Made by a program: the position numbers and the translations under genes. The notes beneath the pieces are model-generated. The model searched no databases and was not told the origin of the DNA. It saw only the letters and a program-made list of their open reading frames with translations. 64,000 bases of DNA from Kudoa neothunni (lineage: Eukaryota > Cnidaria), in assembly GCA_964304625.1 (NCBI GenBank), contig OZ199839.1:3906001-3970000 (forward strand). Direction: 5' to 3'. The first letter of the stretch is position 1; each line of letters begins with the position of its first letter. This document shows, in pieces, positions 13,653-26,740 of the stretch.

Positions 13653-13658
13653 AATAAA
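13653..13658 (+). promoter_or_regulatory. Candidate polyadenylation signal of the DIS3L2-like gene
   Basis: AATAAA lies about 40 nt after the TAA stop at 13611-13613, a usual distance for cleavage and polyadenylation. In AT-rich DNA the hexamer is common, so support is only positional. Confidence 0.4.
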
Positions 13659-13659
13659 T

Positions 13660-14690
13660 GCAAAAAAAACAGTTTCATCGAATCAACAAAATTATTATGT
13701 ACAATAGAATTTAAAATTTCATTTGTTTTTGTTTCCAGGGAGTTTGTGTTGATTGAGTTGATTTCTTGGGTCGCTTATATCGTAGTTGTCAACAGAAACC
13801 ACATGAGTATCTATCGCATTAGAAACCGAATAATCTTTCTCGAATTCCAGTTTATGATTCAGCCTAATCCGAAAAAATATTTATAAGTATCACGTCATCA
13901 GGTTATCTCAAAAAATGAAATTAAACCATACATAGGAGTGTGTAACACCGCGCCTTTCTAATATTCTCAATCAATGCACACAAATTTATTTTCCTGTTAA
14001 AGCAAATAAATAAATCTCATTGATCCTTACTATATTGTTGCATCGGACGTTATTTATCTCAATAGTTAAAATAAAGGGTTTATCTCAATCTTTATTATAA
14101 AAATTGTATGATTCTAAAATTAGGGTATCTATAAATAGAATTTTGGTCATATAAAAATTATAAATGTAGCTTTTTAGATATTATCATTTACTATTTTGTT
14201 TCGGGAGAAGAGAGGTATTATTTATGTTATTGGTGATTTATTTTACTTTATAACATATGAGAATCTTATTGTTGTTAAAATGTTACTTAAATTAATTTTA
14301 TTAAAATTTATGAAATCCATTTATAAACAAACTTAAAATATTCTAAAGTTCATTGCTCGATTAATTTATTATAAATATTTTTTGTGAAGTTATAAAATAA
14401 GAATGAATATAACCACTCTAATTATATTGCGCAGTCATGATAAATAAGCTATAATTATAAATACGGTAGGTGGTCGATTTCACACACTTTTTTGGCAAGC
14501 GCATAATAATTACATATCCCTTTTTGGAATTCAGAAGAAAAATTTGTCTTTCATTGAAGTAGTATAAACGAATACAAATTCTACAGCAGGCAAAAATCAA
14601 GCGATACTTAGTTTCAATTATTGAAAAAATCCATAATTTTGATTAGTGTCGTACATTGAGCCGCTGACATATACAAATAAATTTCCAATT
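13660..14690. other. Intergenic, AT-rich
   Basis: No convincing gene. Short open stretches here have no recognisable motif. Confidence 0.45.
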
Positions 14691-15129
14691 CTAACAATGA
14701 TCGGAAACGATCTAAACTTTCTTAAATTAGAGAGAAAATTTAGTTCTTTTTTCGAGGAGACCATTTAGGGTCGCTATATTTGATATGTTGAAGTGTCTCA
14801 GTAACTATCTCGACGTTTATTTATGGAAGATTTTCGAGGTATTTTATTATTTTGTATTTTTCTTCTAATGATGTTGTATTTTCATCTTCGCCTATCGCTA
14901 AATTTATAATTTTTCTGCGAATAATGCTACATTGATCAACAGAGACAGAGTGCCTGGAAGAAAGTGTGCAAAATCGGCACATCACGTGATGTTGGCTACG
15001 CATTTTACATCATTTATTTGTATCAAAATTATCGTTATGTTTAATATATTTTTTTATATAAACATTGGAAACATTTAGAATTATAATTAAATAAATTCAC
15101 AAAAAGTGTGCAAAATCGATTATCGACTG
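14690..15129 (-). mobile_element. Tigger/pogo fragment with N-terminal HTH remnant
   Basis: The right edge reads, on the minus strand, CAGTCGATAATCGATTTTGC preceded by TA, a pogo-type terminus. Inward from it a minus-strand frame at 15003-14821 ends SLEEKYKIIKYLENLP, closely matching IEEKYKIIKYF at the start of the Tigger transposase at 27.6 kb, so it is the psq/CENP-B-type DNA-binding N-terminus. The frame then stops and no catalytic domain or second terminus is seen. This is a truncated 5' piece of another Tigger family; its left limit is approximate. Confidence 0.65.
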
Positions 15130-15422
15130 TAATTAAATACTGGTGAGATCCATTTTTGCCTAGTTGAGCAAGCAGAGGTTTCTTTCTTTAGAAATAAGTC
15201 CAGAAAATTGTTTCAATGATTTATATGTATTTTTCTCAGACAAAGTTGCAAAAATCAATTCAAATTAAAGTATGAATTTTATAAAATATTTCTTAACTTA
15301 AAAAAAATGAATCCGCAGGATTAATTCATCTAATTGCTAATTAATTACTTATAATTCGTTGGCTAAAAAAAGTGTAAATTGCCCCAACGTTTTATATTTT
15401 TAAATAATTCATAACATTTTAA

Positions 15423-17288
15423 CCCTCTAACGGACTTGGGGTCTGTGGGACCTCAACGCCACACTATTTTGCCAATAAAATTTTTTCTAATATACACTCA
15501 AGTCTGTAATCTTGAATATTTTTATATATTTATGTAAAATATATATTGATGTATTTTGTAGTTTATAACTGCTATTACGTAACACCAAAATAAAAATACG
15601 ACCCCAACGAACTTTGGGGTCTGTGGGACCCAGGTTTTTTTTGGCTTGGCCTAATTGACAAATTATGAAAATGCGACCTTTGAAATATTAAGTAATTCTA
15701 TTCACGCAATATCACGAAAATCGTTGATCACTGTACGAACGAATCCTTGATAGTTTGGCACGGAAAGACTTGTCTGGAACATAGTAATCTGTCGTTGCAC
15801 CGGCATTAAAATTCCCTTGTTATTTACTTGTAGTCGCAGCTTATAAACTAGAAAACATGATTAGTTTAACAATGTTCTCGTTATTTTTTATAGTAATAAA
15901 ACTTTAAACAGTACAATTAAATTTTGAAGCATTTAAAGTGTTTCACTTACTACATATTCCTTTTTATATTAATAATTGGTGGGTTTAATAACTAAGATCA
16001 GTTCTCGTTATTTCAGCGACAAATTTCAATCGTTCAGTAGTGGTGTTAATGCAACAACACTAGGAGTATCTAAACGTTCGAATGACATACCAGGGACCGG
16101 GTTTCAATAACTTCTACAAGCAACAGAAAACAGAGGCGGAATAATTTTATAACTAAGTATTTCACCATCTTCAAGAAATTCAGTTTAGAATATCATGGAA
16201 TGTAGTCCTGGCACAATTGCCTTTTGTTTTTAGAGAGCCCACAAAAAATATTGGATAGTTTGAATATATTTTTAGCCGTTGCTGTTTGTCAGATAATAAT
16301 AATGCACATTAATATAATTTGAAAATTACATTTTCATAAATCTCGGACCAGCATGGATGATGTTGGACCCCTAATTTTAACTGATGTACATAAGGACTGA
16401 GTAGAAACTATGCTAGAATAATTTAGTTCGGCCGGTGGTAGTAAAGCATATTTAAGTTCTTTTTCTTCAAGTATTTTCAGCAAATATCAGATCTGAAAGG
16501 ATGGAATTAGACAAGTTTTGTCCAAGCCTTAACATATTTACACATGTGGATTGAAATCGTGTTTGTGTTTTTATCCTAATGAAGACATTATTGTTGATAA
16601 GCAGTTTTACTTTTCAAAGGAAGTTGCTCATTTAAACAGTACATGCATATATGTTCAGCTAATTTAACTGAATGTGACCTATGGTGGATTCTATATAATA
16701 AACTTAAAATTGGTCGATTTTACTTGTCTCTATAAATATATCTTCGGAGAGTAAAATATGTTAAGACGTGATTTCTTGAATGAATTGGTTTTAACTTAGT
16801 ACATCCAAAAATTGGAAAGAATTATGAACGAAAATAATTATATAAAAACTGATTCCAGTATATACTGATAAAATCAAATTAAATTTCAACTTAAACAAAA
16901 AATGGTCAATTTTGCACGGAAATGATAGGGGGAAGTTATCACAATGTTAGCTTGTGAGCATTTTTATTGTAGCCTTACTTCTTCTAATACGCAACTGAAT
17001 TGTTAATGATAAAAAATATTGATATTAAAAACCTATTTGTTTAAAAATCCTATTCTTGAATATATCGCGCTCACATTCCTCCAAGTGTGCTAATTTATAT
17101 TCATCGCGCATGACTACAAAATAGTGCCAGATCGGATTATTGAGAATTAATTTATTAAGCAAAGAGTGATTTTCTGAATATTGTGTCGATAGAACTTGTC
17201 AATAACATTAAGATCAAATTTCCATAATTTTTTAATTAGATTAAGTCAAAAAACCGGGGTCCCACAGACCTCAAAATCCGTTAGAGGG
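15423..17288. mobile_element. piggyBac-like element, degenerate (family 2)
   Basis: TTAA at 15419-15422 is followed by CCCTCTAACGGACTTGGGGT and CTGTGGGACC. The inverse, GGTCCCACAGACC followed by TCCGTTAGAGGG, closes the element at 17288, next to TTCA (decayed TTAA). The block GGGGTCTGTGGGACC is repeated inside at about 15614-15631, a subterminal repeat as known in piggyBac elements. About 1.9 kb lies between, without a transposase frame I can recognise. It is not a copy of family 1: the ends share only CCCTCTAA and the subterminal block differs. Confidence 0.75.
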
Positions 17289-18104
17289 TTCAAATGCCTT
17301 TTTTCAACGGGAGTTAAAATTTGTAGTTAATCAAAATTATTTTATTTTAAATTTTTAGCGGTAAATATACATATCAACATAATTCCGCATAATGCAAATA
17401 GTCGATAATTTTTCGAATGATATGAAAAATTTTGATCAAGCGTTAAACACTCCAATGCAGTTAGATGGTCAAAAAGCGGAGGTTATTGGCACATTGAGGT
17501 ATTAACCCCAATTGTAATTCGCGCATACGTATCACTAATTAACAAAACAAATCGCTGATTCACGCGCATAAATTATAAAAAATGGGTTGTTTGATTTTAA
17601 GAGAATTTTTTAACTAGAATCCAAACGCAACATCTAAGTCTACAAAACTTCGAAAATTAACTAATCTCATAATCACAATCCTTACAATTTTCTTTTGATA
17701 GTTGGTTATTAACACTGATTATAATATTCAGGTAGGTATAGTTTGACAATATTCAATTATTTTTAACCCCTGGAAGCGGTAGCCACGGCCAAAATGTAAT
17801 TAAATACAACAGATTCTAAAAAATAAGCTTTATTGACAAACTAAAATAAGAGTTAATGGGACTAAAAATGGGCATCGCGCAAACGTACTTGCCATTTGTG
17901 ATTAAAAATTTCCGTGTCAATAACCAGCACTTTTTTTGCGTACATAATCATTAAGTTCAAATAGATCAAAATATATTTAATATGGAATATTAAATTTATG
18001 TGTTAACGACTAAAAATAATACATTCCATTAAAACTCCACACAAGTTAAATCGCTCCCAGGTAGGTACCAATAACCAATACTAACTGAAATGTGCGGGAA
18101 AAAA
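17289..18104. other. Intergenic between the piggyBac relic and CWC27
   Basis: Nothing coding was recognised. The 3' untranslated part of CWC27 should lie at its right side. Confidence 0.45.
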
Positions 18105-20081
18105 TTACCAAGAATCGACGGAAGGAACAATATTTGCGCCACTTTCAAAATCATTTCGATCTCCCATAGTGGCACCATCCTTAATTTTATTGCTAAACTC
18201 CTTCAGCAATGTCAACGCCTACACAAAAATTTAGTAGATTTGGTCTCCAAAAATAACCCCATTCAATTACAATATCCTCGCGATTGGAGCGCGCATTCTT
18301 AGTGACTAGTTTACATCTTTGACTTTTGACCATGTATTTGAGATTGACTTTCAGATAGTCATCAACAGTTCCAACATCGAATGATCCATATCTATCCACA
18401 TCATAGCCATACAAAGCATCATCATCGTTATCTCGACCCCCAGTTTCATCATTTTTCATTTCACTCTTTAATTCTGTCCAAATCAAGCTCAAGTTTATGT
18501 AATCACATGCATCAAATAATTAACTTTCAACTTGCTTCTTTTTCTTGATAACGGATAACATATTTTTTTTCATTTCTTTTTTGAGTTGGCGTTGCTCTTC
18601 CTTAATTTTTTCACTAAACATTAGGTGAGTAGGCTCAAATCCATCAACAATGGAATACAGTTTCTTTTGAATTTTTTCCTTTTTTGTGGCGCCATCATCA
18701 TCGTCTTCATTATTGTTAACCTTATCAGAAATGACGTTGGAATTATCGATTTTTCTTTTTCTCGATTCGATCAACTGCTGCTCATCGATCGATACTTTCT
18801 CATTTTCCTACGCTCACAATCATAATGATTATAATGAATTTATAACAGTCATTTAATAAATGGTACTTGCGCGGTCTTATTGCTTATAGTTGGATCATCC
18901 TTGATCACATCGTGAATACTTTTTGGTTTTTTCTTTCAAACAAAATCAGACCCAATTAATATTCATAGATTACAAATATGGTCGAGTCGACTTCTTCCTC
19001 AAAATCTTCTTCATCGCCAAAAGATAACAATTGTCGATTACTTATTGTATATGAGACACATATAATCTATTAAAAAGATCTCACTTGGACGCCTTGACAT
19101 GCTTAAAAATGGACTCTTTTTTTGCTTTTACGTCGATTTCACTTTTGACTTCTTGGGAAGTCGAGATAATATCTGAAAATGGCTGTTCCAAAATCTACAT
19201 GTTAATTTAACTCATTTTAAAAATTACATAAACTAATGAGGATATTGGTAAAACAAATTTAAACAAAAAATATTCATATGCGATTTTATCTCTATTGATA
19301 ATACCCACCGTTCCAACAAAAAATGATTGATTAAGGATTTATAATGTTTAATTAATTATATTTTTAGAAAGTTTGACTTAACTTTAATTTATTAGCTAAT
19401 ATGCATGTTGTATTTAAAGATTATTTACAGTAGACTTTATAATTTTAGGAGGTTCAATAGGACGATGTGAAAAATCCACTTCAATATCTAGCATCTTTAA
19501 TACATTGTACATGGTGTTACCGACTATCTATTGTAATAATAACGTCACTTATCAAAGCATTGTATCATCATCATCAAAGAGATACATGACCAAAAATTGT
19601 GTTCTTGTTATTCAAATCATTACACGGACCCAGTGTGATAAAAAACTGAGAGTAGTTGGTATTTGGCCGGCCGCAATTCGCCATAGCAACCAAACCACGA
19701 CGAGTGAATCGAAGGCGTTGATGGAATTCATCTTTGAATGGTTCACCATAGATGGATTCACCCCCTTGGCCGGTGCCTGTGGGATCCCCGCCTTGAATCA
19801 TAAAATCTAACAATAAAATTAATCAAAATAAATGTAGTAGAACAAATGAAGAGTTACCCTTTTTGTATTTGATGAAATATTGTTCCATTGTAATAGCTGT
19901 TGGCGCAATGCTGTAGAAAATTTCTGCAAGCTTTGGGTGCTTCTTTTGACCACAACGCTATTTCAATATCACCAACAGTGGTTTTTAACAAAACCTATTA
20001 TTTTATAATAGATATAGGGGCGATTAAATGAAAAAATACTTTTCCATTAGTCGGAGGCTCCAACTCGTAAAGGGACGACAT
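18105..20081 (-). CDS. CWC27: CWC27-type spliceosomal cyclophilin
   Basis: Spliceosome-associated protein with an N-terminal cyclophilin fold. The start [15 protein letters not shown] (20081) matches the family start [13 protein letters not shown]. Exon 2 gives [20 protein letters not shown]. The next exon (about 19810-19574) reads [19 protein letters not shown] and [20 protein letters not shown], then [21 protein letters not shown]. Later exons give [35 protein letters not shown] and [11 protein letters not shown] basic coiled stretch ([15 protein letters not shown]) follows, and a last exon reads [18 protein letters not shown], matching the family's EDQTLALLNQF segment. The order is collinear with human CWC27. 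Introns are about 35-60 bp. The final exon stops soon after SVDSW, where human has a further tail, so either the tail is lost or a last intron was missed. Confidence 0.94.
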
Positions 20082-20318
20082 CGCACTAAACCTTTGTTGG
20101 TCTTGTGCGCAGGCGTATTTAAACCTCTCCCGTAAGCGTAAGTAAAGTGTAAGGTGATTTTCAGCCGATTCATTTAATAAAATCATCCTATTTTCATACT
20201 GGGTGAAACATGTGAGTGATAAATCGACTCGGTTACAAGTGATTATGCGTTCGATTTAGGATTGTTATGTCTAGACGCAAAATTGATATCGAAACTGCTT
20301 TAAACAAACCGATAATTC

Positions 20319-20540
20319 CTATAAATCGAATGTAAATGAATTCTTGATGTCATTTAGCTGACTTATGTCGTAGGTTAAATGAACTGGCTCAACTTCATGT
20401 GAAGACCACCAGCGTAGGGGTTTGTTTATATGTGTGCGGCCAATCACTTTTTTTAGGAAACCAACCTGCAGAATTTGCCCAATACGTTTTCTAATTTGTC
20501 TACTAATGATTCCGCAAATCAAATAAATAACGTATTTCAT
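20319..20540 (-). CDS. Small hypothetical ORF
   Basis: A 73-residue frame between CWC27 and COX6C on the same strand. It begins with a hydrophobic segment (KYVIYLICGII) followed by basic residues (RQIRKRIGQ), then a polar tail (INKPLRWWSSHEVEPVHLTY). This could be a small membrane-anchored protein, but I recognise no family and have no splice or conservation support. It may be a chance frame. Confidence 0.25.
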   Translation of the reverse strand: MKYVIYLICGIISRQIRKRIGQILQVGFLKKVIGRTHINKPLRWWSSHEVEPVHLTYDISQLNDIKNSFTFDL

Positions 20541-21773
20541 GTATAACCTATTTTACCAAATTAGCTGACTGTTTCCGTCTAGAAGTCGAAACCTCGTCAT
20601 ATCGATTCTGGAGAAGTTGATTCTAACGAACTAAAATTATTTTTTAAAAGTTTAGGAGTTTAATGTTGTTTCTTAATTTTATTACATCTTGTTTTTTTTT
20701 GTATCAAGCGGATTTAAAGCATTATATAATAGATGACTATTGAAATTTAAAAATGGGAGAAGATATAGACAACGAAGCTAATACCAACAATAAATTATAA
20801 ATTAAAGACGTTCGTAATAATGAGAAGATTTTTATGATGTTACTGTTATCGGTTCGTTTAACAGAATAACACGAGTAAAATTACGTATAATGCTAAGAAA
20901 AATCTAATTGTTTTCTTTTCTATCTAACGATGAGGGCGTTAAATATTTATCTGGCATGAAGAAGTAGTGAAAAATAAAAGTTTCTCAATTTTGGAAGAAA
21001 CTGAAGAGTAGGATAGGCTATTTGAACAATCGGTCATCTAATCTCGATAAAAAATTAATAAAAGTAGTTGAGAAGCTTTATGAGTGAATTTTGTTAATTT
21101 TATCATTATACAAATTAAATTTTTATCAATATTTTTATTGTTTGCATTCGCGTGATTAATTGAGCGCTGTATAATGAGTTTGAGTTTCATTTAAATTACT
21201 CACTACTCATATTTAGCTTAATATGTCTCTCGTACGCGAAAAGTTATTTTTTGCATCAATTTAAATAAGAAAATGGATTTAATGATTGAAACAATTTCGT
21301 CTAATAAAAGATGCCAATCTTTACATAGAAGATATCAAATTTAAAAGAAATGAATATATTTTATCATCTTCACACGAATTTTTTAAAAATAATACGTAGC
21401 AACCTGATTTACTTTTTAAAACTGAAAATGGTCAAAATTAAAAATGAGTACTCTACAGCGAAATCAATTTTGCAAACAAATAAATAAATCGGCGGAATAC
21501 TCAAATATTACTTTCATTTGATATATAGAAGATATAAATGACTAAATTTAGCAACTGTAATAGACGAAATAAGTAAATATATGCAAAAATAGAAATTAAA
21601 TCAAATATAATTACTGTATTAGAAGAGAAAGTAAACTATCCTATAGATAATAAATTTTGTATATATAAATTTAAAATTTTTCCACATTTATTACAAAAAG
21701 TAAAGTTCTTTGAGTTGAAAGTTATAAACCCGACACTGCTCAATATAAACACCAACATAACATGGCCATAAAA
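20541..21773. other. Intergenic, AT-rich
   Basis: Very AT-rich with many short A and T runs. No gene or repeat was recognised. Confidence 0.45.
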
Positions 21774-22019
21774 TTAATATTTTAATTCTTGGTTGTCATT
21801 AAGTTCCAAGCGTCCATCTTCATAAAACTTCCTACTGCCCACCTGTCTTTTTATGATATCTTCACCGTGCTTGAAGGGGTCATATGTTTGGAAAAACTCG
21901 TAAACTGATGCTCTTTTAGTGTAGCGATTCAAATAAACCCACGGCGTTGTCACGAGCACAGCCAATACACCGACCTTTGTTATTGTTCGTCCTAGTTGTT
22001 TCAAGAGCAATCCCTTCAC
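21774..22019 (-). CDS. COX6C: Cytochrome c oxidase subunit 6C
   Basis: Small nuclear-encoded subunit of respiratory complex IV in the inner mitochondrial membrane. The 81-residue product starts MKGLLLKQLGRTITKVGVL, matching the family's MRGLLARRL start. One membrane segment (about residues 12-30) is followed by the basic-aromatic tail YEFFQTYDPFKHGEDIIKR, equivalent to FYRNYDVMKDFEEMRK in mammals. Length is close to the usual 75 residues. A single uninterrupted exon suffices. Codons and composition stand out from the very AT-rich flanks. Confidence 0.85.
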   Translation of the reverse strand: MKGLLLKQLGRTITKVGVLAVLVTTPWVYLNRYTKRASVYEFFQTYDPFKHGEDIIKRQVGSRKFYEDGRLELNDNQELKY

Positions 22020-22295
22020 AACTAAATAGATATAAGCAACAAAACAAAAAAGCGTATATTACTCATCGCGACGCTTTCAAAATTCGGTCAACTCCGTTCA
22101 CGATTCGGTATCCATTAATATATACACTCTGATAGATGAGCTAGATTAATAAAACATATAGAGATCGTCCTTTTCATCTGTAGAGACTTTATTCAAAATC
22201 ATAATTATTTTAAAAGTATTATTAAGAATTTAAATATTGTGCGTTGCGCTAAGTTATTGGGTGCGAGAGGAAATTGAATTTAAGTAGTTTAAATC

Positions 22296-22936
22296 ATGGG
22301 TTCTCAACCAGGGTTAAATTAACCCCTTGGAGGTAAATTTTAAATGATTAGGTGTACATTAAGTAACATCAAAATTGGATAAGGTAATATTCATGTAGTG
22401 GGGTTTGTGATTTGTCTAAGGATTCCTAAGGAATTATATTATTTAGCGCAATTAAACTCAATAAGAAGTATGTATAAATTCTTATGCTTTTTTAAACATA
22501 AGTATTTAATAAGTATTTATGAAACTATTATCATTCTCTTTTTTCATGGCCCCTTTCTCTTAGTGATGTGGCCTGATTATAATATTTGAAATGGCTATTT
22601 GCATGGCAAATAAAATACATGTGTGCACTAATGTTGACTATTTTTAATTATTTCTGGCCATAAGAACGAAAAAAGGGGGCCAGAAATAATTTAATTTAGC
22701 GTAATCTAAAAAATAAATCTGTTGACATCTTGTGAGTAAGAGTTGGTGGGATTAACAATTGTCATTACACAAATGTACGTGCCTTTTAGAATTTATCCTA
22801 AAAGTAACCCCTGTCATTGCTAAGCCAGTATAAAATACAAAAGTAGATATGAAATTGGCTTCCAAATTAAAGGGGTAAATTAGGATTTCTTAATAGACCG
22901 AGGAGGTAAATTTGAAAACTCCGTTGAGAACCCCTA
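22296..22936. mobile_element. hAT-like nonautonomous element (family h1, copy 1)
   Basis: The left end reads GGGTTCTCAACCAGGG and the right end, on the opposite strand, CTAGGGGTTCTCAACGGAG. The blocks next to both ends also mirror each other (GGAGGTAAATTT on the left, AAATTTACCTCCTCGG read from the right). Ends of the type CAGxGxTTCTCAACC are typical of hAT MITEs. No coding frame is present and no clear 8-bp duplication survives. Related sequence occurs at 26.37 kb and 29.56 kb. Confidence 0.7.
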
Positions 22937-24280
22937 GATTTTATGATTAATAATTATTCAAAAATTTAATAACCCCTTGAATAACGTTTTACTAATTGTT
23001 CGACATTGTAAGAATAAAATTATGTATTAAAATTTCCTGATTTTTGATACATCTTAATTTAACTGATGGATGTGATTAAATTATCATCGTTTTGCCATGC
23101 CAATGTAGAATTAACTTATTATTTGTAATGAATTGAAACTTTTGTTATGTAGAAAAATTGTATACAATTAAATACTTTGAAAATTTTAATGAGTCGTAAT
23201 TGTTCATATTTTAAACAATAGTGAGTTGGCCACGCCAAATCACACATTCCTCACACATGATTTATCAATTTCTACAGTTATTATTTTCAAAATTCTTTAT
23301 TTAAATATAGAATTCACTTTAGTTATTGATTATATCGAAAAATTTGAACGAATAAATAAATTATTTTCTTCAAAGATAAAATGATCTACCGAAATAAATA
23401 AAAAAACCAACATCGTACTTGTTGTAAACCTGGCCTTAGTTATTACATATATTAATTTAACAAAGAATGTTCAAAGTTAAGGTAGATTTGACAATTTAAT
23501 ATTTTATTAAAAATTATGTTCATATTTCTCTCTCTAGATAACGTGTTTCATCGAAGTGAGTCATTAATAAGAAAGGGTTATAGAAAAATCGTACTAATAT
23601 TCTTAATAGGATAAAATAAAACTCTTCCTATTTCTCTTTTTGCAAAATGTAAAGTATAATATTTTATCTTAAATTAATCATCGCGTAATACTTAAATTTA
23701 GCTAGTTACGAATTAGGGTGTGTTCAAGGTATAAAAGTTATATAGTTGCAATATTTGGGGACCTCAAGCTTAATTTTTTGATTTAGAAAAATTTTACAGC
23801 TTCAAGTATAATAATCAAAGAAGTTGTAGTTTTATTATTTTTGGTCGACATTCATTACTACGTAGACACGATTATCTTCAATGTGATCATTTTCCCTAGA
23901 TTATTATTAGTATTAATTATAACCTAAATTATTTTTCTGTTGAAATATAAGGTTAAACTATTATAATTATTTATTAGATAAAATTTTCAACTACCTCAGT
24001 AAGTAATATACTCTCCTAATTAAAATTGCACCCCAAACACAAACAGCACACACTCAATAGGAAGAATTGGAATCTTAGATTTTAATTTCATTAGATGGAT
24101 AAGATACCTTATACCAATCATTTAAATATTAATTATATATAATTTATCTTTTAAAAGAAAAAGCATTCGAATCGATGCACCAAAAACGTTCAATAATCAG
24201 TAATACCATTGGTACAACTATACACCATCAATAATCAAATATTTATTTTTTTCAATTTAGACAAATTTCATCTACAATGA
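22937..24280. other. Intergenic, AT-rich
   Basis: No open frame of note and no recognised repeat. It ends in the upstream region of the coiled-coil gene. Confidence 0.45.
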
Positions 24281-24374
24281 TACGTTGAAGATTCTCATCA
24301 TTTCCTTGGATCCAACGAAAAAACTATTACCTTTCACTTTTTGCGCAAGCGCGATTTATTTTTCCTCTGCATTT

Positions 24375-26053
24375 ATGGCGGATTTCAGCACTATTATGGA
24401 TATTAAAAAAATTCTTTGGACAAATTTTTCGTTGTTGAACATCACTCCACCCAATTTCAAGTCCAAATACGATGTGGAATTCAACAGGTTTCTACTTTGC
24501 TAACTTAACCCTAACTTAAAAACTATTTAATATAGGGATTCATTTGATATTCCAAATCCAGCATTGGCATGTAAAATTTTGTACGAACTTGGTTTGACAT
24601 TGAATGATAAGTTGGCACTTAAGTATTTAAAGTATGCATGCATATGAGGATATTTGTAGCTGTTGAAATGATACATTTTACCGTAGAATCGATTCGAAAA
24701 CTAACTTCAACAAACAGGTGGAATCTGACTTTAAGAAGAATTTTTTCCTTTTTCTTAAGAAACATTCAGCCCAACAACCTGAGCTAAATCTACAAGAGAT
24801 CTCTTCAAATCAACTGGCCAATCTTCATGGTAATAGATTTGGTTGATGTTTACTCATTATATGAAATTACTTATAGGAAAAAATTTTTATTATTTGTTGG
24901 CCATGTTAACCACATCCATTTTACACAGTATTATGCTGGAAGCAGGTAGTTATTGATATAATTGAAAACTTGTAATGAATGAGGATATTTCAAAGATGCA
25001 TCAATAACATTTCCGAATTTTACATTTGAAGATGGTTACAGCCACAAGATGTTTGTAGAAAGTTATGCAGAAAGTTGCCAAAAATTTTGTCTTTCCAAAT
25101 CCAAGCAGTACATTTATTTACAGCATCCATTGAGAACTATCAAATTTCTAACTTGTTTATAACCGTTTGTAGTATTATTGCACTCACAGAACGACAGGTC
25201 AATATGGAACAATCATTTGATGCTATAAAAAAGTGAATTAAAATTCACTCTAATTAAAGAGTTTTATGTGCATATGTTTGATCCAGAGAGCTGCTTGATG
25301 ATAGAGAAAAATTACTTCAACAACTTGGAGAACTTCGTGTGAAACGTAACCAAATATATAATAGCGATGAGTTAAAGTAATTCGATTTTTCAATGTGGTT
25401 TATGTGATGTATCAATAAATTCAGTCCTGAAGAATTGAAAAAATCCACCGAACAACTGCATCTTCAAGTGAGTTTTTTCTTTCATGTCTAAATCACCGGT
25501 AGCGTTTGATAAATTAAAGGTGAAAAATTCATTAGAACATCTTCAAAACTTGCTCCAGGAGTTCATCCTTAACCAACCTTATATTGAAAATTCATTCCCA
25601 GATGGCTGTTTAAATTCGTCTGTGTTGCAAAATGTAATCCAGCTAATGGTTGAGAAAATTAATTTCTATCACAATTGCTGTTTTGATAGAATGCGGGAAA
25701 TTATTCCATGCAAATGAATGATTTCAATAAAACACTAAACCTAAATATGTCCTATAACAATGCTTTAAATAATGAAAAGATTCCATGTGTTGACATCACG
25801 GCGTATTCTGTGGTTATTGTATCGAAGGACTCATGTTTTTTTGTTTAGACTGCTAGACAAAATGGAAACAATTTTGGAGCCAATCAAAGCTGAAATTGAC
25901 TGTGATTTTTTTTGATGATTAACCTTCTTGATTATGCCATGTAGTGTATCTGAACGAATACACTAGCGAAAATATACAGTTTAATGTGGACAAATGGACG
26001 GAATTTAAAGAACGTCATTCAAATTTTCTTAACATGCTAAAATCTTTGCGATG
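24375..26053 (+). CDS. Spliced gene of unknown function, coiled-coil C-terminal half
   Basis: About ten exons joined by GT-AG introns of about 45-70 bp; I do not recognise the family. A likely start is ATG at 24375 (MADFSTIMDIKKILWTNFS). Exons continue with DSFDIPNPALACKILYELGL, then an exon with VESDFKKNFFLFLKKHS, a hydrophobic helix (YYLLAMLTTSILHSIML), FPNFTFEDGYSHKMFVESYA and HPLRTIKFLTCL. Heptad-like segments follow (KELLDDREKLLQQLGELRVK; NPEELKKSTEQLHLQ; NSLEHLQNLLQEF). The last exon ends TEFKERHSNFLNMLKSLR at 26053. A globular N-half before a coiled coil recalls microtubule or kinetochore proteins. Weak local likeness to Nuf2 (PxxRTxxFL) and to HAUS6 was noticed but does not settle it. 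The exon near 25484-25717 is the least certain join. Confidence 0.6.
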
Positions 26054-26365
26054 ACCATACTAATATCCTCTACATTGGTTTGTCATTTTTTATTTTATTT
26101 GTTAACATTTTTATAGAATCTATAAACAGAAGAGTGAATAGATGTGAAACAGCTATTATAAATTTATATTTATACATACTTTATTAATTTAAATATTTCA
26201 AATATTTTTTGTGGGAAGATTCATATGGTCAAACGGGTGACTTTTGTGTCGATTTCTCTCGAGAAAATATAAAATTTAATTTTTTTTATCATATTTATTA
26301 TAGTGGGTTGTTCAGTGGGTAACCATTTTTTATTAGGCTTTTAGCGCGCCCCTAAGATTGATCCC
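26054..26365. other. Intergenic
   Basis: AT-rich spacer after the coiled-coil gene with no gene seen. Confidence 0.4.
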
Positions 26366-26740
26366 CTAAGCCAATGTTTCCCAACCGTTTTTTAAAATAT
26401 ACTCCCACAGTTTGGTGAAAAATCTAAAGTTACTCCTTCACTTGGAAGCTGAATTCATATCTACTTTAAGGTTTTATACTTATTTAAGTAATATTTGGTT
26501 ACATCACTAAAAGATGAATGAGTCATAAAAGAGAGACTGATTATATTGTTATAAATAGTCGTTAAATACTTTTTTCTAAAAACATTTAAAACATTCTTTC
26601 CAACTTCTTATTGATTTTAATAGCCCTGAATAATATAATTCTCTAGAAAACCTTAAATACGTCAAAACCCCCATAATGCAAAAATCACCCAAGTCTAATT
26701 TGGATGTTACTTAACACTCCCTGTCCGTAAAGCGACCCGC
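26366..26740. mobile_element. hAT-like fragment (related to family h1)
   Basis: Begins CCAATGTTTCCCAACCG, a hAT-type terminus. Interior pieces such as GAATTCATATCTACTTTAAG and GGATGTTACTTAACACTCC correspond to reverse-strand pieces of the element at 22296-22936 (TTTCATATCTACTTTTG, TGATGTTACTTAATG). No coding sequence; the right limit is vague. Confidence 0.5.

Noticed and set aside
20319-20540. Possible assignment of the small ORF to a respiratory-chain assembly factor because it neighbours COX6C
   Set aside because: No residue pattern matched a family I know, and neighbourhood means little in an animal genome.
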